64,000 nt of DNA from Hyphomicrobiaceae bacterium (GCA_020442165.1 JAGRKV010000008.1:124001-188000), one strand, 5' to 3'; positions 27,320 through 36,388 are shown, numbered from the stretch's first letter. The notes: generated by a model not told the origin, from the sequence alone. Translations and numbers: made by a program.

Positions 27320-28231
27320 ATGCGCCTTCAACAGAGGTGGCAAGCCTTGCGAAGCGCCAGGAAGACATTGACGAGCGTTGGTGCAGTTGAAGCCTTGGGC
27401 GGTCTGGGCCGAGGTCCTCTCAGGTTTGCTGTCGTAATGGCGACAATGGCTATCTATATCGCCTCATCGACAGTGCTTCCGGTTCCGGCCTCAAGCGCCG
27501 ACATGGTGACGCGAGAAGTGACCGAAGCGCTGGTCAAGGCGACCCGCGAATCGCCGGCGGATTTTTCCGGGCTCGATCTTTCCTATCTCGATCTATCGTC
27601 GCTTGATTTCAAGGCTGCCGATCTATCGGATGCAGATCTCTATGGCACCGATTTCACGACAGCCAATCTGTCCGGAGCAAACCTATCCCACACGCGGCTC
27701 GACCGGGCTGTTCTGATCCGCGCGGATTTTTCAGGTGCCAACCTGGAAGCTGCAACAATTCTGCGGCCAACGGTCTTCTCCGACATGCATTTTGATCGCC
27801 GGGAGGCGCCGTCGTTCAAGGGCGCCAACCTCAAGCGGGTGCGCGTGCAGGCGCGCATCGACTGGGCCGACTTCTCGGGCGCGGATCTGACGGCGGCGAA
27901 TTTCAGCCCGTTCGAGGACCGGGCCGGGGAAGGCACGATTACCACCGTGCCACGCAACGAACTCCGCAATGCCAACTTCACCAAGGCGATAATGGTGAAG
28001 ACTAATCTTGCCCGCACGATCCTTCACTTCGCCAATCTCGCTGGAGCCGATCTTGGCGGTGCCAGTCTGCGTGAGGCGGAGCTTATCGGCGCCAATCTGG
28101 AGGGCGCGAACCTCGCTGGAGCCGATATCACGGGCGCTGACTTTGCCCGCGTCAACCTTAAGGGTGTGCGTGGGCTTGATACCGCCATCGGGCTCAAGTC
28201 CGCGCTCAATATGGAAACGGCACAGCGGTAG
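27320..28231 (+). CDS. Exported pentapeptide-repeat protein
   Basis: About 300 aa. From residue about 75 on it consists of A(D/N)LXX-type pentapeptides (DLSDADLYGTDF, ANLSGANLSHTRL, ANLEGANLAGADI), which fold as a right-handed quadrilateral beta-helix. One irregular insert (residues about 195-215) interrupts the repeats. A hydrophobic segment (VVMATMAIYIASSTVLP, followed by PASSA) looks like a signal peptide, so the protein is probably periplasmic. The start is uncertain: ATG 27320 is used, TTG 27293 and ATG 27437 are alternatives, and none has a strong ribosome site. Function unknown. It lies 47 bases after hslO and is convergent with argE. Confidence 0.75.
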   Translation: MRLQQRWQALRSARKTLTSVGAVEALGGLGRGPLRFAVVMATMAIYIASSTVLPVPASSADMVTREVTEALVKATRESPADFSGLDLSYLDLSSLDFKAADLSDADLYGTDFTTANLSGANLSHTRLDRAVLIRADFSGANLEAATILRPTVFSDMHFDRREAPSFKGANLKRVRVQARIDWADFSGADLTAANFSPFEDRAGEGTITTVPRNELRNANFTKAIMVKTNLARTILHFANLAGADLGGASLREAELIGANLEGANLAGADITGADFARVNLKGVRGLDTAIGLKSALNMETAQR

Positions 28232-28248
28232 GTTTGGCGGCGCGGTCC

Positions 28249-29409
28249 TCAGGCCGATGCCCAATCGGCAAGGCGCATCAGGAAATCCGAACAGCGCACC
28301 AGCTCTTTTTCGGCGATCCATTCGTTGGCGGTATGGGCCTGGGCGATGTCGCCTGGGCCGCAGACCACCGAGGGCGCACCCGCATCCTGGAACAAGCCCG
28401 CTTCGGTCGCGTAGGAGACGGCGTGGGTATCGTTCTGCTGCGCCAGTTTCAGCGCCAGCATCACCACTTCCGAATTACGATCGGCGCCAAAGGGAGGCAC
28501 GCGATTGCTCTGGTGGATGGAGATGTCGGCCTCGGGCGCGACGGCGCGCATGGCTGGCAGGCATTGCGTCTGCGTGAAACGGTTGAGGCGTTCTTCGATT
28601 GATGCGATGTCCAGTCCGGGCGTGGCGCGAATTTCGAACCCCAAGGTGCACGTCACCGGGATGATGTTGGATGCCGTGCCACCGCTGATCTGGGTGATCT
28701 GCAAGGTCGCATAGGGTGGATCGAAACGATTGTCGCCCGTCTCAGCCTTCAATTCGCTCTCAATACGCTTCAGTTCCTCGATGATAGTGCCGGCATAATG
28801 GATGGTGTTGACGCCCAGCGGTGCCATGCTGGAATGCGCGGCGCGGCCGGAAATCGTGATCTGCCAGCGCACCGGACCCTTGTGCGCGTCGACCACGGCC
28901 ATCGAGGTGGGTTCGCCGACAAGGACCATGCGCGGGCGCGGCAGTGACTTGCCAAGGCGCGCGATCATCGGGCGCACGCCGACACAGCCGATCTCCTCAT
29001 CGTATGAGAAGGCGATGTGGATGGGGACCTTGAGGTTGCGGCTCTTGAATTGGGGAGCAGCGGCGAGGACGCAGGCAAGAAAGCCTTTCATGTCGGCAGT
29101 CCCGCGACCGTAAAGGCGGCCATCGCGTTCGGTCATGTTGAAGGGGTCGCTGTCCCAGACCTGTCCGGTCACGGGGACGACATCGGTGTGGCCGGACAGA
29201 GCGACGCCCGGGACGTCCTGCGGACCGATGGTGGCGAACAAGCTTGCCTTTTCGCCATCGTCGGTGGGCACCAACGTGCAGGAAATGCCGTGCTGTACGA
29301 GGTAATCCTCGATGAAGCGCTGGATCTCGATGTTGCTCTTGTGGCTGGTCGTATCGAACGCGACGAGGCGCGCAAGCAGCTCTTTGGTGCTGTAGGTGGG
29401 GCCGTGCAT
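28249..29409 (-). CDS. argE: Acetylornithine deacetylase (M20 family)
   Basis: Removes the acetyl group from N-acetylornithine to give ornithine. Metal-binding motifs are ALSGHTDVVPV (H and D), YGRGTADMKGF (bridging D), YDEEIGC (catalytic and metal-binding E) and LVGEPTS. A histidine near the end lies in GDIAQAHTANEWI. The dimerisation domain has the conserved GRAAHSSMAPLGVN. At 386 aa it is normal for ArgE. It is the last gene of a reverse-strand set metZ-apaG-argE. If argJ is also encoded, this gene would be partly redundant; that cannot be seen here. Confidence 0.9.
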   Translation of the reverse strand: MHGPTYSTKELLARLVAFDTTSHKSNIEIQRFIEDYLVQHGISCTLVPTDDGEKASLFATIGPQDVPGVALSGHTDVVPVTGQVWDSDPFNMTERDGRLYGRGTADMKGFLACVLAAAPQFKSRNLKVPIHIAFSYDEEIGCVGVRPMIARLGKSLPRPRMVLVGEPTSMAVVDAHKGPVRWQITISGRAAHSSMAPLGVNTIHYAGTIIEELKRIESELKAETGDNRFDPPYATLQITQISGGTASNIIPVTCTLGFEIRATPGLDIASIEERLNRFTQTQCLPAMRAVAPEADISIHQSNRVPPFGADRNSEVVMLALKLAQQNDTHAVSYATEAGLFQDAGAPSVVCGPGDIAQAHTANEWIAEKELVRCSDFLMRLADWASA

Positions 29410-29496
29410 GAATGGCTCGCTCTCGTCGCGCGGGCGCGAATTGGGCTCGTCGGGCCGGGCTTATGACGACATGGCGTGCGCCAACCTAGCGTGTCG

Positions 29497-29889
29497 TCAG
29501 TTCAGGCTGCGTGGCGCAAACGGGCTGTCGAGGGAGAAGGCCGGAATTGCTACGTCAAACAATTTGCCGCCCGAATCCTCCATCTGGTAGCTGCCGACCA
29601 TGATACCTGAGGGCGTGTCCAGCGGGCAACCCGAGGTGTAGGAGAAGCTTTGGCCGGGTGCGATCGTGGGGGTCAATCCTACGACACCTGGGCCGCGAAC
29701 CTCCTGCGTCATTCCCGAGGCGTTGGTGATGCGCCACAACCGCGACCGCAACTGGACGGTTTCGCCGCCCTCGTTGGAAATCGTCACGGTGTAGGACCAG
29801 AAGAAATGGCTTTCTTCAGGCGAAGACTGCTCCTCGATATACTGGGGCTCGACGCGAACGCGGATGTCGCGTGTTAGGGCTTCGTACAT
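29497..29889 (-). CDS. apaG: ApaG protein
   Basis: 130-aa single-domain protein with a fibronectin-III-like beta-sandwich. It is linked by genetics to Co/Mg resistance and Ap4A metabolism, but its biochemical role is unsettled. The family motifs are VEPQYIEEQSSPEE, FFWSYTVTISNEG, LRSRLWRITNA and SGCPLDTPSGIMVGSYQM. It lies between metZ and argE on the same strand, 91 bases after metZ. Confidence 0.95.
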   Translation of the reverse strand: MYEALTRDIRVRVEPQYIEEQSSPEESHFFWSYTVTISNEGGETVQLRSRLWRITNASGMTQEVRGPGVVGLTPTIAPGQSFSYTSGCPLDTPSGIMVGSYQMEDSGGKLFDVAIPAFSLDSPFAPRSLN

Positions 29890-29980
29890 GGGGGCATTGG
29901 TCCTTGGGGGAGACAGAAATATCAGCGCAGGCGGAGTGTAGGTTGCGCGCGCGCCGGGTCAAGCGGCACGCGCGCAGGTG

Positions 29981-31207
29981 TCACGCATATGCGGCGGCCA
30001 ACGCCTGATTAAGGTCGGCCAAGAGGTCGTCGACTGCCTCCAGGCCAACCGAGAGCCGGACCATGCCGTCACCGATGCCCAGTTCGGCCCGGGCCTCCGG
30101 CTTGAGGCGCTGGTGGGTGGTGGTGGCAGGATGTGTCACAAGGCTTTTGGCATCGCCCAGATTGTTTGAGATTTTCGCGATCTGTAGCGCATTGAGGAAG
30201 CGGAAGGCTTCGCGTTTGCCGCCATCGATATTGAAGGTGACGATCTGTCCGCCGCCCGACATCTGGCGCCTGGCAAGCTCATGCTGGGGATGGTCGGCGC
30301 GGAAAGGATAGAGCACCTTTGCGATGCGGTCATGGTCAGCCAAGGCGTCGGCGATCCTGGCGGCGCTTTCGACCTGGGCTTTGACGCGGACAGGTAGCGT
30401 TTCCAGGCCCTTCAGCATGATCCAGGCGTTGAACGGGCTGATGGACGGGCCGGTCTGGCGGATATAGTCCTGCAGGTGATCCTTGAGGAATTGGGCACTG
30501 CATAACACGAGGCCGCCGAGGCAGCGGCCCTGACCGTCGATGTGCTTGGTCGCGGAATAAACGACGATATCGGCGCCCAGCTGCATCGGGCGCTGCAGTA
30601 GCGGTGTTGCAAAGACGTTGTCGACGATCAGCTTCGCTCCGGCGGCGTGGGCAATTTTTGCAACCGCTGCAATGTCGACGAGTTCCAGCGTCGGGTTGGC
30701 CGGAGTTTCAAGGAAAAATGCCTTGGTGTTGGGGCGCACGGCGGCCTGCCAGGCCGATGGGTCCTTGCCGTCGACCAATGTGGACTGGATGCCCAAGCGC
30801 GGACAGAGATCTTCGACGATATAGCGGCAGGAACCGAACAGCGCCCTGGCCGAGACGATGTGATCCCCGGCGCTGAGGCAGGAGAGGATTGCCGCGGTGA
30901 CGGCGGCCATGCCAGTCGCGGTGCCACGCGCCTCTTCGGCGCCAACGCCTTCCAGCAGGCGGATGCGCTCTTCCAGCATCGACACGGTTGGATTGGCGAA
31001 ACGCGAATATTGATAGCCGGGATCTTCGTTCTTGAAACGTGCTTCGGCCTGCTCGGCGGAATTGTAGACATAGCCCTGCGTGAGGAACAAAGCTTCGGAT
31101 GTCTCGCCGAACTGGGAGCGTAACACGCCACCATGGACGAGCCGCGTTTCAGGGCTCCAGGTGGCGGGGTCGGATGTGATCGGCTTTTTGGAATTATCCG
31201 CGGACAT
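29981..31207 (-). CDS. metZ: O-succinylhomoserine sulfhydrylase
   Basis: PLP enzyme of the Cys/Met-metabolism family that makes homocysteine directly from O-succinylhomoserine and sulfide. It starts MSADNSKKPITSDP and the core begins ETRLVHGGVLRSQFGETSEAL. The Schiff-base lysine lies in VVYSATKHIDGQGRCLGG. The YSR motif GYQYSRFANPT and the substrate-side region near LVTHPATTTHQ are present. The start at 31207 has AGGAG upstream (408 aa). An upstream SAM-II riboswitch and terminator show feedback by S-adenosylmethionine. It uses the sulfide made by the cys cluster at 55-61 kb. Confidence 0.94.
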   Translation of the reverse strand: MSADNSKKPITSDPATWSPETRLVHGGVLRSQFGETSEALFLTQGYVYNSAEQAEARFKNEDPGYQYSRFANPTVSMLEERIRLLEGVGAEEARGTATGMAAVTAAILSCLSAGDHIVSARALFGSCRYIVEDLCPRLGIQSTLVDGKDPSAWQAAVRPNTKAFFLETPANPTLELVDIAAVAKIAHAAGAKLIVDNVFATPLLQRPMQLGADIVVYSATKHIDGQGRCLGGLVLCSAQFLKDHLQDYIRQTGPSISPFNAWIMLKGLETLPVRVKAQVESAARIADALADHDRIAKVLYPFRADHPQHELARRQMSGGGQIVTFNIDGGKREAFRFLNALQIAKISNNLGDAKSLVTHPATTTHQRLKPEARAELGIGDGMVRLSVGLEAVDDLLADLNQALAAAYA

Positions 31208-31258
31208 CTGTTGCGCTCCTTTGGTTCGTCTGCGGCTGAACAACGCCCGCCGCACATG

Positions 31259-31282
31259 AAAAAACCCGGGCTCGACTCCCGG
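31259..31282 (-). terminator. Terminator in the metZ leader
   Basis: On the reverse strand: CCGGG-AGTCGAG-CCCGG, then G and TTTTTT. It lies between the riboswitch aptamer and the metZ start, so it is the likely expression platform, stopping transcription when SAM is bound. A second small hairpin (GGACTG/CAGTCC) sits between aptamer and terminator. Confidence 0.75.
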
Positions 31283-31332
31283 CTGCCGGATGACCGGCGC
31301 ACGGGACTGTCAAGCAGTCCGGGTTTGCGCAC

Positions 31333-31387
31333 GGCCTTTTAGCGAGTTGTTTTACGTGGCTGCAAGCCGGCCGGCCAAATCGCCACG
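31333..31387 (-). ncRNA. SAM-II riboswitch aptamer before metZ
   Basis: Read on the reverse strand: stem strand CGTGGC, then GATTTGGCCGG, then CTTGCA, the stem partner GCCACG, then TAAAACAACTCGCTAAAAGGCC. This matches the SAM-II pattern: P1 pairing, conserved GAUUU and UUGCA, an A-rich strand, and a terminal CUAAAA-GG that pairs back into the first loop as a pseudoknot. SAM-II is known upstream of metA, metX and metZ in Alphaproteobacteria, so position and sequence agree. Confidence 0.88.
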
Positions 31388-31609
31388 AACGATGGTTTTG
31401 GAGTTAGCTCCCAAGGGCCGGCCGCGTCAAGAGCCGCCAGCCCTGTTGGAAAATGATGACACGCTGGATGAGAAAAACGGCTTAGATTGCCACGCAGAGC
31501 AAGTTTTGGACTTTTGACCGGGGATCATTCATGCCCGTCGTGTTGCCCGCTCATGGTGGATCGACTAGGGTCTGCAAATAATCAGAGGCAGGAGGGTTTG
31601 AGAAACTGC

Positions 31610-32791
31610 GTGGCGAAAAATTCGGGGGGGAGATCCAGTTTATTGCTGGGTTGGGCCGTTCAGGCCGGGGCTGCAGCAGCCCTGGCTGCGCTGTTCTATG
31701 CGACGGCACCTGCCTACGATAACGGCTGGCGGTGGGCCCACTCGACCACGCTTTCTGCGGCAAAGACCGCGTCTCCGGAACCATTGTTCGAAGAGCGCAT
31801 CATCGATAAAGGTGGCGGCGGCTTTCAGCATGCCGCGACGATCATCAAGATCGGCAATGAGTTCATCGCGTTCTGGTATTCGGGCGAATACGAGGGAACT
31901 GCCAATTCCGCGATCAAGGCGGCACGCTTCGATGGCAAGGCATGGTCTGCCGCATTCGTCGTCACGGATCAGATGTCGACGGCGCGTGAACTTGGACGCT
32001 TCATAAAGACTGTGGGGAATGCAGTTCCCTATATCACCGACGACGGCGCCCTTCACCTGTTCTATACGGTGGTGCCGATGCGCGGCTGGTCGACCGCAAA
32101 CCTTGCCGTGAAATCTTCTTTCGATGGCGGCCGTACCTGGACGGCCGCGCGCCGGCTGATTTCCAGTCCACTTCTCAATCTGTCGACAATGGTGAAATCC
32201 GCGCCGCTTGCCGGAACGAATGGAAGCATTCTTCTGCCTGCCTACTGGTCGCTCGGGACGCAGTATCCACTTGTGCTTCAAGTCGGCAAGGATATGCGAG
32301 TCACGGGGCTTCACCGCATGGGCAACAACAGGGCTGGCCTGCAACCAACGATCATGCCCGTCGATGACGATAAGGCGGTAGGCTTCCTGCGCCGGTTGAG
32401 GGATGCCCGGAAGACCGGGCTGCGAACAACACTGACGAAGGATGGCGGAAAGACCTGGTCGAAGCCGGCGGAAACGGGGCTGCCGAACCAGGGTACGCCA
32501 ACGGTTGGGCTGCGGCTCGCCAAGGATCGCATACTGGCGATCTTCAGCGAGCGTAATGAGGGGATCTTGTCGTTCGGCATGTTTAATGATGACGGCAGCG
32601 TGCGCGCCCGCATGTTTACGCTGCCGACAAAATTCCGGGGCAACAAGGCCTATCCCTACGCGATCCAGGATGCCGATGGGACGATCGACCTGATGTTCAG
32701 CTGCGAAGACAATACGGCGATCTGCCATGTCCGTTTCAATGAAGCATGGGTCGAGCAACAGTCGAGGCAAGTCTCGGGAGCGGCTCCGTGA
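31610..32791 (+). CDS. Membrane-anchored or exported sialidase-like (BNR repeat) protein
   Basis: About 390 aa with a six-bladed beta-propeller of the sialidase superfamily. Two clear Asp-box motifs are SFDGGRTWTAARR and TKDGGKTWSKPAE. The N-terminus has one hydrophobic segment (LLLGWAVQAGAAAALAALFY), a signal anchor or signal peptide, so the propeller lies outside the cytoplasm. The upstream GGAGGG is close to a TTG (31598) and 14 bases from the GTG (31610), so the start is uncertain. The stop overlaps the next gene by GTGA. Sialic acid as substrate is not shown: many bacterial relatives have other or unknown glycan substrates, and the arginine triad cannot be assigned by eye. Confidence 0.8.
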   Translation: MAKNSGGRSSLLLGWAVQAGAAAALAALFYATAPAYDNGWRWAHSTTLSAAKTASPEPLFEERIIDKGGGGFQHAATIIKIGNEFIAFWYSGEYEGTANSAIKAARFDGKAWSAAFVVTDQMSTARELGRFIKTVGNAVPYITDDGALHLFYTVVPMRGWSTANLAVKSSFDGGRTWTAARRLISSPLLNLSTMVKSAPLAGTNGSILLPAYWSLGTQYPLVLQVGKDMRVTGLHRMGNNRAGLQPTIMPVDDDKAVGFLRRLRDARKTGLRTTLTKDGGKTWSKPAETGLPNQGTPTVGLRLAKDRILAIFSERNEGILSFGMFNDDGSVRARMFTLPTKFRGNKAYPYAIQDADGTIDLMFSCEDNTAICHVRFNEAWVEQQSRQVSGAAP

Positions 32792-33372
32792 CCTGGAACA
32801 TGGATCAGGCCATCCTGCTGGGCTGTGGGGTGATTGTTACTTGGCTCACGACCGTCGGTATGCCCAAGACGCGGCTCGTTGCCTTTGCATTGATCGCGTT
32901 CGCGCTTCTTGTGCCTCTCCCCAGGTTCACGGTATTCGACATCATCGTTGCCACCTTGGGTACGTTGTCAGTCACGACAATTGCCAACACGGTGATGGTC
33001 GCCATGTCGCGCAATCACTTTGTCATGCCTGAAGCGTCGCGGGCCGAGTTCGTTTCCGGCATGGCCCTGCTGACGGTCGTCGGTGGCGCCCTTTATGCCT
33101 CGACTTTCGGGTTCACCCTGCTTGATCTATACAGCTTCGGGTTTGACGAGCGAAATTTCACGCTGCTGGCCGCGCCGCTGTGGCTGTTTGCAATCTTCAA
33201 GCGCTGGATGTGGTTTGTGATAACTATTCCGCTTGTTGCGATTGCGGTGCGTCTGCAGCTGCTGCAATCAGCAAACTGGTGGGATTACGTCATCGATCCG
33301 GTCTATTGGGCGGTGGCGATGGGCAAGCTCGTGCAGCAGTTGTGGCTGGGCCGGCGCGTCGCGACCGTTTGA
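32788..33372 (+). CDS. Integral membrane protein coupled to the sialidase-like gene
   Basis: 194-aa hydrophobic protein with about five or six membrane segments (starting ILLGCGVIVTWLTTV, LVAFALIAFALLVPL and so on). I do not recognise the family. The GTG start overlaps the stop of the sialidase-like gene by 4 bases, so both are probably made together and may form a complex or act on the same surface glycan. It ends 135 bases before the dCTP deaminase gene. Confidence 0.72.
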   Translation: MTWNMDQAILLGCGVIVTWLTTVGMPKTRLVAFALIAFALLVPLPRFTVFDIIVATLGTLSVTTIANTVMVAMSRNHFVMPEASRAEFVSGMALLTVVGGALYASTFGFTLLDLYSFGFDERNFTLLAAPLWLFAIFKRWMWFVITIPLVAIAVRLQLLQSANWWDYVIDPVYWAVAMGKLVQQLWLGRRVATV

Positions 33373-33507
33373 TGTATGAAGCAGTCCGGTCGAAGCAGGT
33401 CCGCCTGGTGGGATTATTGGCGGTATTATGCGTGAATTTGCTGAGGGTCGCGGCATACAGCTAGAAACGGCGCGGCGAATGGTTGTCTCAAGGTAGCGCA
33501 GGCGGAA

Positions 33508-34617
33508 ATGCGCATAGGGGAAATGGTGCAAAGCACGGGCGAGGGCATTCTGTCGGATCAGGCAATCCGGCGCTTGGTATCTGGCGGTGAGATCATCACG
33601 CCGGCGCCGCTTGGCGCGCGGCAGGTGCAGCCGGCCAGCCTGGATTTGCGTCTCGGTAACGTCGCTTATCGCGTCAGGGCGAGTTTCCTGCCGGGGCCGG
33701 GCGTGTCGGTCGCCAAGCGGCTGGAGCAATTGTCGCTGCACACATTCGATCTATCGCAAGGGGCAGTGCTGGAAACCGGCTGCGTCTATGTCGTTCCGCT
33801 GCTGGAATCGCTGAATTTGCCTAAGGGGCTCTCTGCGGCGGCCAATCCAAAAAGCTCGACGGGGCGGCTCGACGTGTTCACGCGCGTCATCGCGGATGGC
33901 GTTGCTTCCTTCGATACAATTCCAGATGGATATTCCGGCGCGCTCTATGCCGAGATTTGTCCGCAGACCTTTCCGGTCGTCGTTAGGCGTGGTTCGACGT
34001 TGTCGCAGATCCGTTTCAGGTTTGGCCAGCCGGCACTGAGCGATGCGGAACTCGCTGAATTGCATAACAGCGACGTTCTGGTGTCGGGCGGCGCGGACGC
34101 CGACATAGGTGGCGGCATTGCGCTCTCGGTCGATCTGATCGGTGATAGCGATGGTCTCGTCGGCTATCGCGCCAAGCGGCATACCGGGGTTGTCGATGTC
34201 GACCAACCGGGATCGTGTGATCTCAAGGACTACTGGGAGCCAATCCACGTTAACGGCGACAACCGGCTGATCCTCGATCCCGACCAGTTCTACATACTGG
34301 CTTCGAAGGAAGCGGTTCACGTTCCGCCGATGTATGCGGCTGAGATGGTGCCGTTCAACCCATTGGTTGGTGAGTTCCGCGTACATTATGCGGGCTTCAT
34401 GGACCCCGGCTTCGGGCATGCAGGTGCCGGTGGTTCGGGCGCGCGCGTCGTGCTTGAAGTGCGCAGCCACAAGGTGCCATTCATCCTGGAAGACGGCCAG
34501 ATCATCGGACGATTGATCTACGAGCGCATGGCCGAGAGGCCGGCAAAGATCTATGGCACCGACCTGGGGTCGAACTATCAGGCGCAGGGTCTTAAGCTGT
34601 CCAAGCACTTCCGCTGA
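33508..34617 (+). CDS. dcd: dCTP deaminase (2'-deoxycytidine 5'-triphosphate deaminase)
   Basis: Deaminates dCTP to dUTP for thymidylate synthesis. The 369-aa alphaproteobacterial form is twice the length of E. coli Dcd and is made of two dUTPase-like folds. The first has QPASLDLRLGNVAYRV, ANPKSSTGRLDVFTRVI (SSxxR-type motif), and DGYSGALYAEICPQTFPVVVRRG. The second has YILASKEAVHVPP and VGEFRVHYAGFMDPGFGH. The ATG at 33508 is taken as start; an ATG at 33526 is possible. In related genomes, as I recall, dcd lies next to metZ; here two inserted genes separate them. Confidence 0.9.
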   Translation: MRIGEMVQSTGEGILSDQAIRRLVSGGEIITPAPLGARQVQPASLDLRLGNVAYRVRASFLPGPGVSVAKRLEQLSLHTFDLSQGAVLETGCVYVVPLLESLNLPKGLSAAANPKSSTGRLDVFTRVIADGVASFDTIPDGYSGALYAEICPQTFPVVVRRGSTLSQIRFRFGQPALSDAELAELHNSDVLVSGGADADIGGGIALSVDLIGDSDGLVGYRAKRHTGVVDVDQPGSCDLKDYWEPIHVNGDNRLILDPDQFYILASKEAVHVPPMYAAEMVPFNPLVGEFRVHYAGFMDPGFGHAGAGGSGARVVLEVRSHKVPFILEDGQIIGRLIYERMAERPAKIYGTDLGSNYQAQGLKLSKHFR

Positions 34618-34719
34618 AACCGCGAAAGCGCGTGGGTGTTTTGCAAGTTTATTTTCCTGACCTCAGGGCGCTCAGCGCCGAAGCTTGTGGCTGGCGCGCG
34701 AAGCAAATTGCGATGGGCA

Positions 34720-35889
34720 TCAGGCGCTGGCGAAATAGCCTTCAATGAAGCGCTCGTAGATCCGTGTCAGCGTTTCGAGGTCAGCAACGGAAACGTGTTC
34801 GTCGATCTGGTGGATTGTCTTGTTGACGAGACCGAACTCGATGACGGGGCAGTGATCCTTGATGAAACGGGCGTCCGACGTGCCGCCGCCTGTGGTGAGT
34901 GCCGGACGGCGTCCGGTTTCTCCAGCAACGGCGGCAACCATCGTTTCGACCAGCGGGCCCGGCTTTGTCAGGAAAACATCGCCGGTGCCGAAATATGACA
35001 GATCGAACTGCGCGGCTGTCTCCGCCGCAGCAGTTTCGCAGATGCCCTTCAGATGGGTTTCCAAGCGCGGGCGTGTCCAGGCGTCGTTATAGCGGACATT
35101 GAAGTGCGCTTCGGCGCGACCGGGAATGACGTTGGTCGCCGTGTTAGGGACGGAAATGATGGTCACGACAAGGCGCGATGGTTCGAAGTTTGCGGTGCCG
35201 CCATCCAGTACGGTGGTCGACAGGCGGTCGATGATGCGTGCAAGCTTCGGCACAGGGTTGTCGGCCTTTTGCGGATAGGCGGCGTGGCCCTGGCGGCCAT
35301 GCACGACGATATGCCCGTTGAGCGAGCCGCGACGGCCGATCTTGATTTCGTCGCCGAGCGCTTCGGGATTCGACGGTTCGCCGACGAGACAGGCATCGAG
35401 CTTTTCATCTTTCTGGCGCAGCCAGTCGAGCACCTTAGCCGTACCGTTGATCGAGGGGCCCTCCTCATCTCCGGTGATGAGAAACGACAAGGCGCCAGCC
35501 GGCTTGCCGCTGGTGCGATCCAGGTGGCGCATGGCAGCGGCGAGGAAGCAGGCGACGCCACCCTTCATGTCGACTGCTCCGCGACCGTAAAGTGTACCGT
35601 TCCTGATTTCGGCTGCGAACGGGGGAACTGTCCAGGCATCGAGATGACCGGGCGGAACAACGTCGGTATGGCCCGCGAAGCAAAGGTTGGGGCCGCTGCC
35701 TATGCGGGCGTAGAGGTTTTCGACGTCGGGTGTGCCCTCGTCGCTGAAGGTCATGCGGTGGCAAGTAAAGCCGCGCTGCTGGAGGATGTCCTGGAGCAGC
35801 GTCAGTGCGCCACCTTCATGCGGCGTGACGCTCGGGCAGCGTATGAGCGCCTGCGTCAGCGCGACCGGGTCCTTGACGTCGAGTGGCAT
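34720..35889 (-). CDS. dapE: Succinyl-diaminopimelate desuccinylase
   Basis: M20 metallopeptidase-type hydrolase releasing LL-diaminopimelate for lysine and peptidoglycan. Motifs: CFAGHTDVVPPG, YGRGAVDMKGGVA, ITGDEEGPSINGT, LVGEPSN, and the terminal GLVNKTIHQIDEHVSV with its metal-binding histidine. GGGTSDARFIKDHCPVIEFG is typical of DapE. The start at 35889 has TGAGGA six bases upstream (389 aa). It is 13 bases after the second DUF805 gene and is the last gene of the panE to dapE set. Confidence 0.94.
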   Translation of the reverse strand: MPLDVKDPVALTQALIRCPSVTPHEGGALTLLQDILQQRGFTCHRMTFSDEGTPDVENLYARIGSGPNLCFAGHTDVVPPGHLDAWTVPPFAAEIRNGTLYGRGAVDMKGGVACFLAAAMRHLDRTSGKPAGALSFLITGDEEGPSINGTAKVLDWLRQKDEKLDACLVGEPSNPEALGDEIKIGRRGSLNGHIVVHGRQGHAAYPQKADNPVPKLARIIDRLSTTVLDGGTANFEPSRLVVTIISVPNTATNVIPGRAEAHFNVRYNDAWTRPRLETHLKGICETAAAETAAQFDLSYFGTGDVFLTKPGPLVETMVAAVAGETGRRPALTTGGGTSDARFIKDHCPVIEFGLVNKTIHQIDEHVSVADLETLTRIYERFIEGYFASA

Positions 35890-35902
35890 CCAATTCCTCA
35901 GT

Positions 35903-36388
35903 TCATCTGCGGGACAGTCGCTTGCCCGGCGCGGGACCAAAAGCGTTGGGTCCGCGCTGACCGCCGTAGAATCCCAGTTTCACCAGAAACCACAAGCCCG
36001 ATACGCCAAGCCATGCGGCAGCGATAGCTCCCCAGTAGGTGAAGCTTTCGATCTGTGTGCGATAGGTTGCAGGCAAGGTAGCCGAAAAGAAGCGAATGAT
36101 TTCGATGGCGGCGGGCAAATAGAAGAGCGCGGCGTACATGCCGGAGCGACCCAGATCGTGAAGGCGCCGGGTCATGAGCGAGGCCAGCAGCACCAGGAGC
36201 AGCAGGCTCCAGCCCAGGCCAACCGGTCCTGTGCGCCTTATCTCGTCGGCCATTTGGCCCAACGGGTTTTGCGAGATGATTACGCCAAGCGAAAACGGAC
36301 TGAAAAATGTGAGCAGGGCCACGCCCAGCAGAAAGTGGATCCGGCCGATGCGCCCGCGGAAGCCGGCAAGGGCGTTGAGCAGGTTCAT
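35903..36388 (-). CDS. DUF805 membrane protein (second copy)
   Basis: 161-aa protein with about four membrane helices. It carries the DUF805 signatures LAGFRGRIGRIHFL at the N-terminus and TRRLHDLGRSGMY in the middle. The ATG at 36388 overlaps the stop of the preceding DUF805 gene by 4 bases. Function of the family is unknown; members often sit near cell-envelope genes. The basic tail (PGKRLSRR) is cytoplasmic by the positive-inside rule. Confidence 0.85.
   Translation of the reverse strand: MNLLNALAGFRGRIGRIHFLLGVALLTFFSPFSLGVIISQNPLGQMADEIRRTGPVGLGWSLLLLVLLASLMTRRLHDLGRSGMYAALFYLPAAIEIIRFFSATLPATYRTQIESFTYWGAIAAAWLGVSGLWFLVKLGFYGGQRGPNAFGPAPGKRLSRR

Noticed and set aside
34660..34680. GGCGCT/AGCGCC hairpin between dcd and dapE
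   Set aside because: Short stem with almost no loop and no T-run; too weak to call a terminator.
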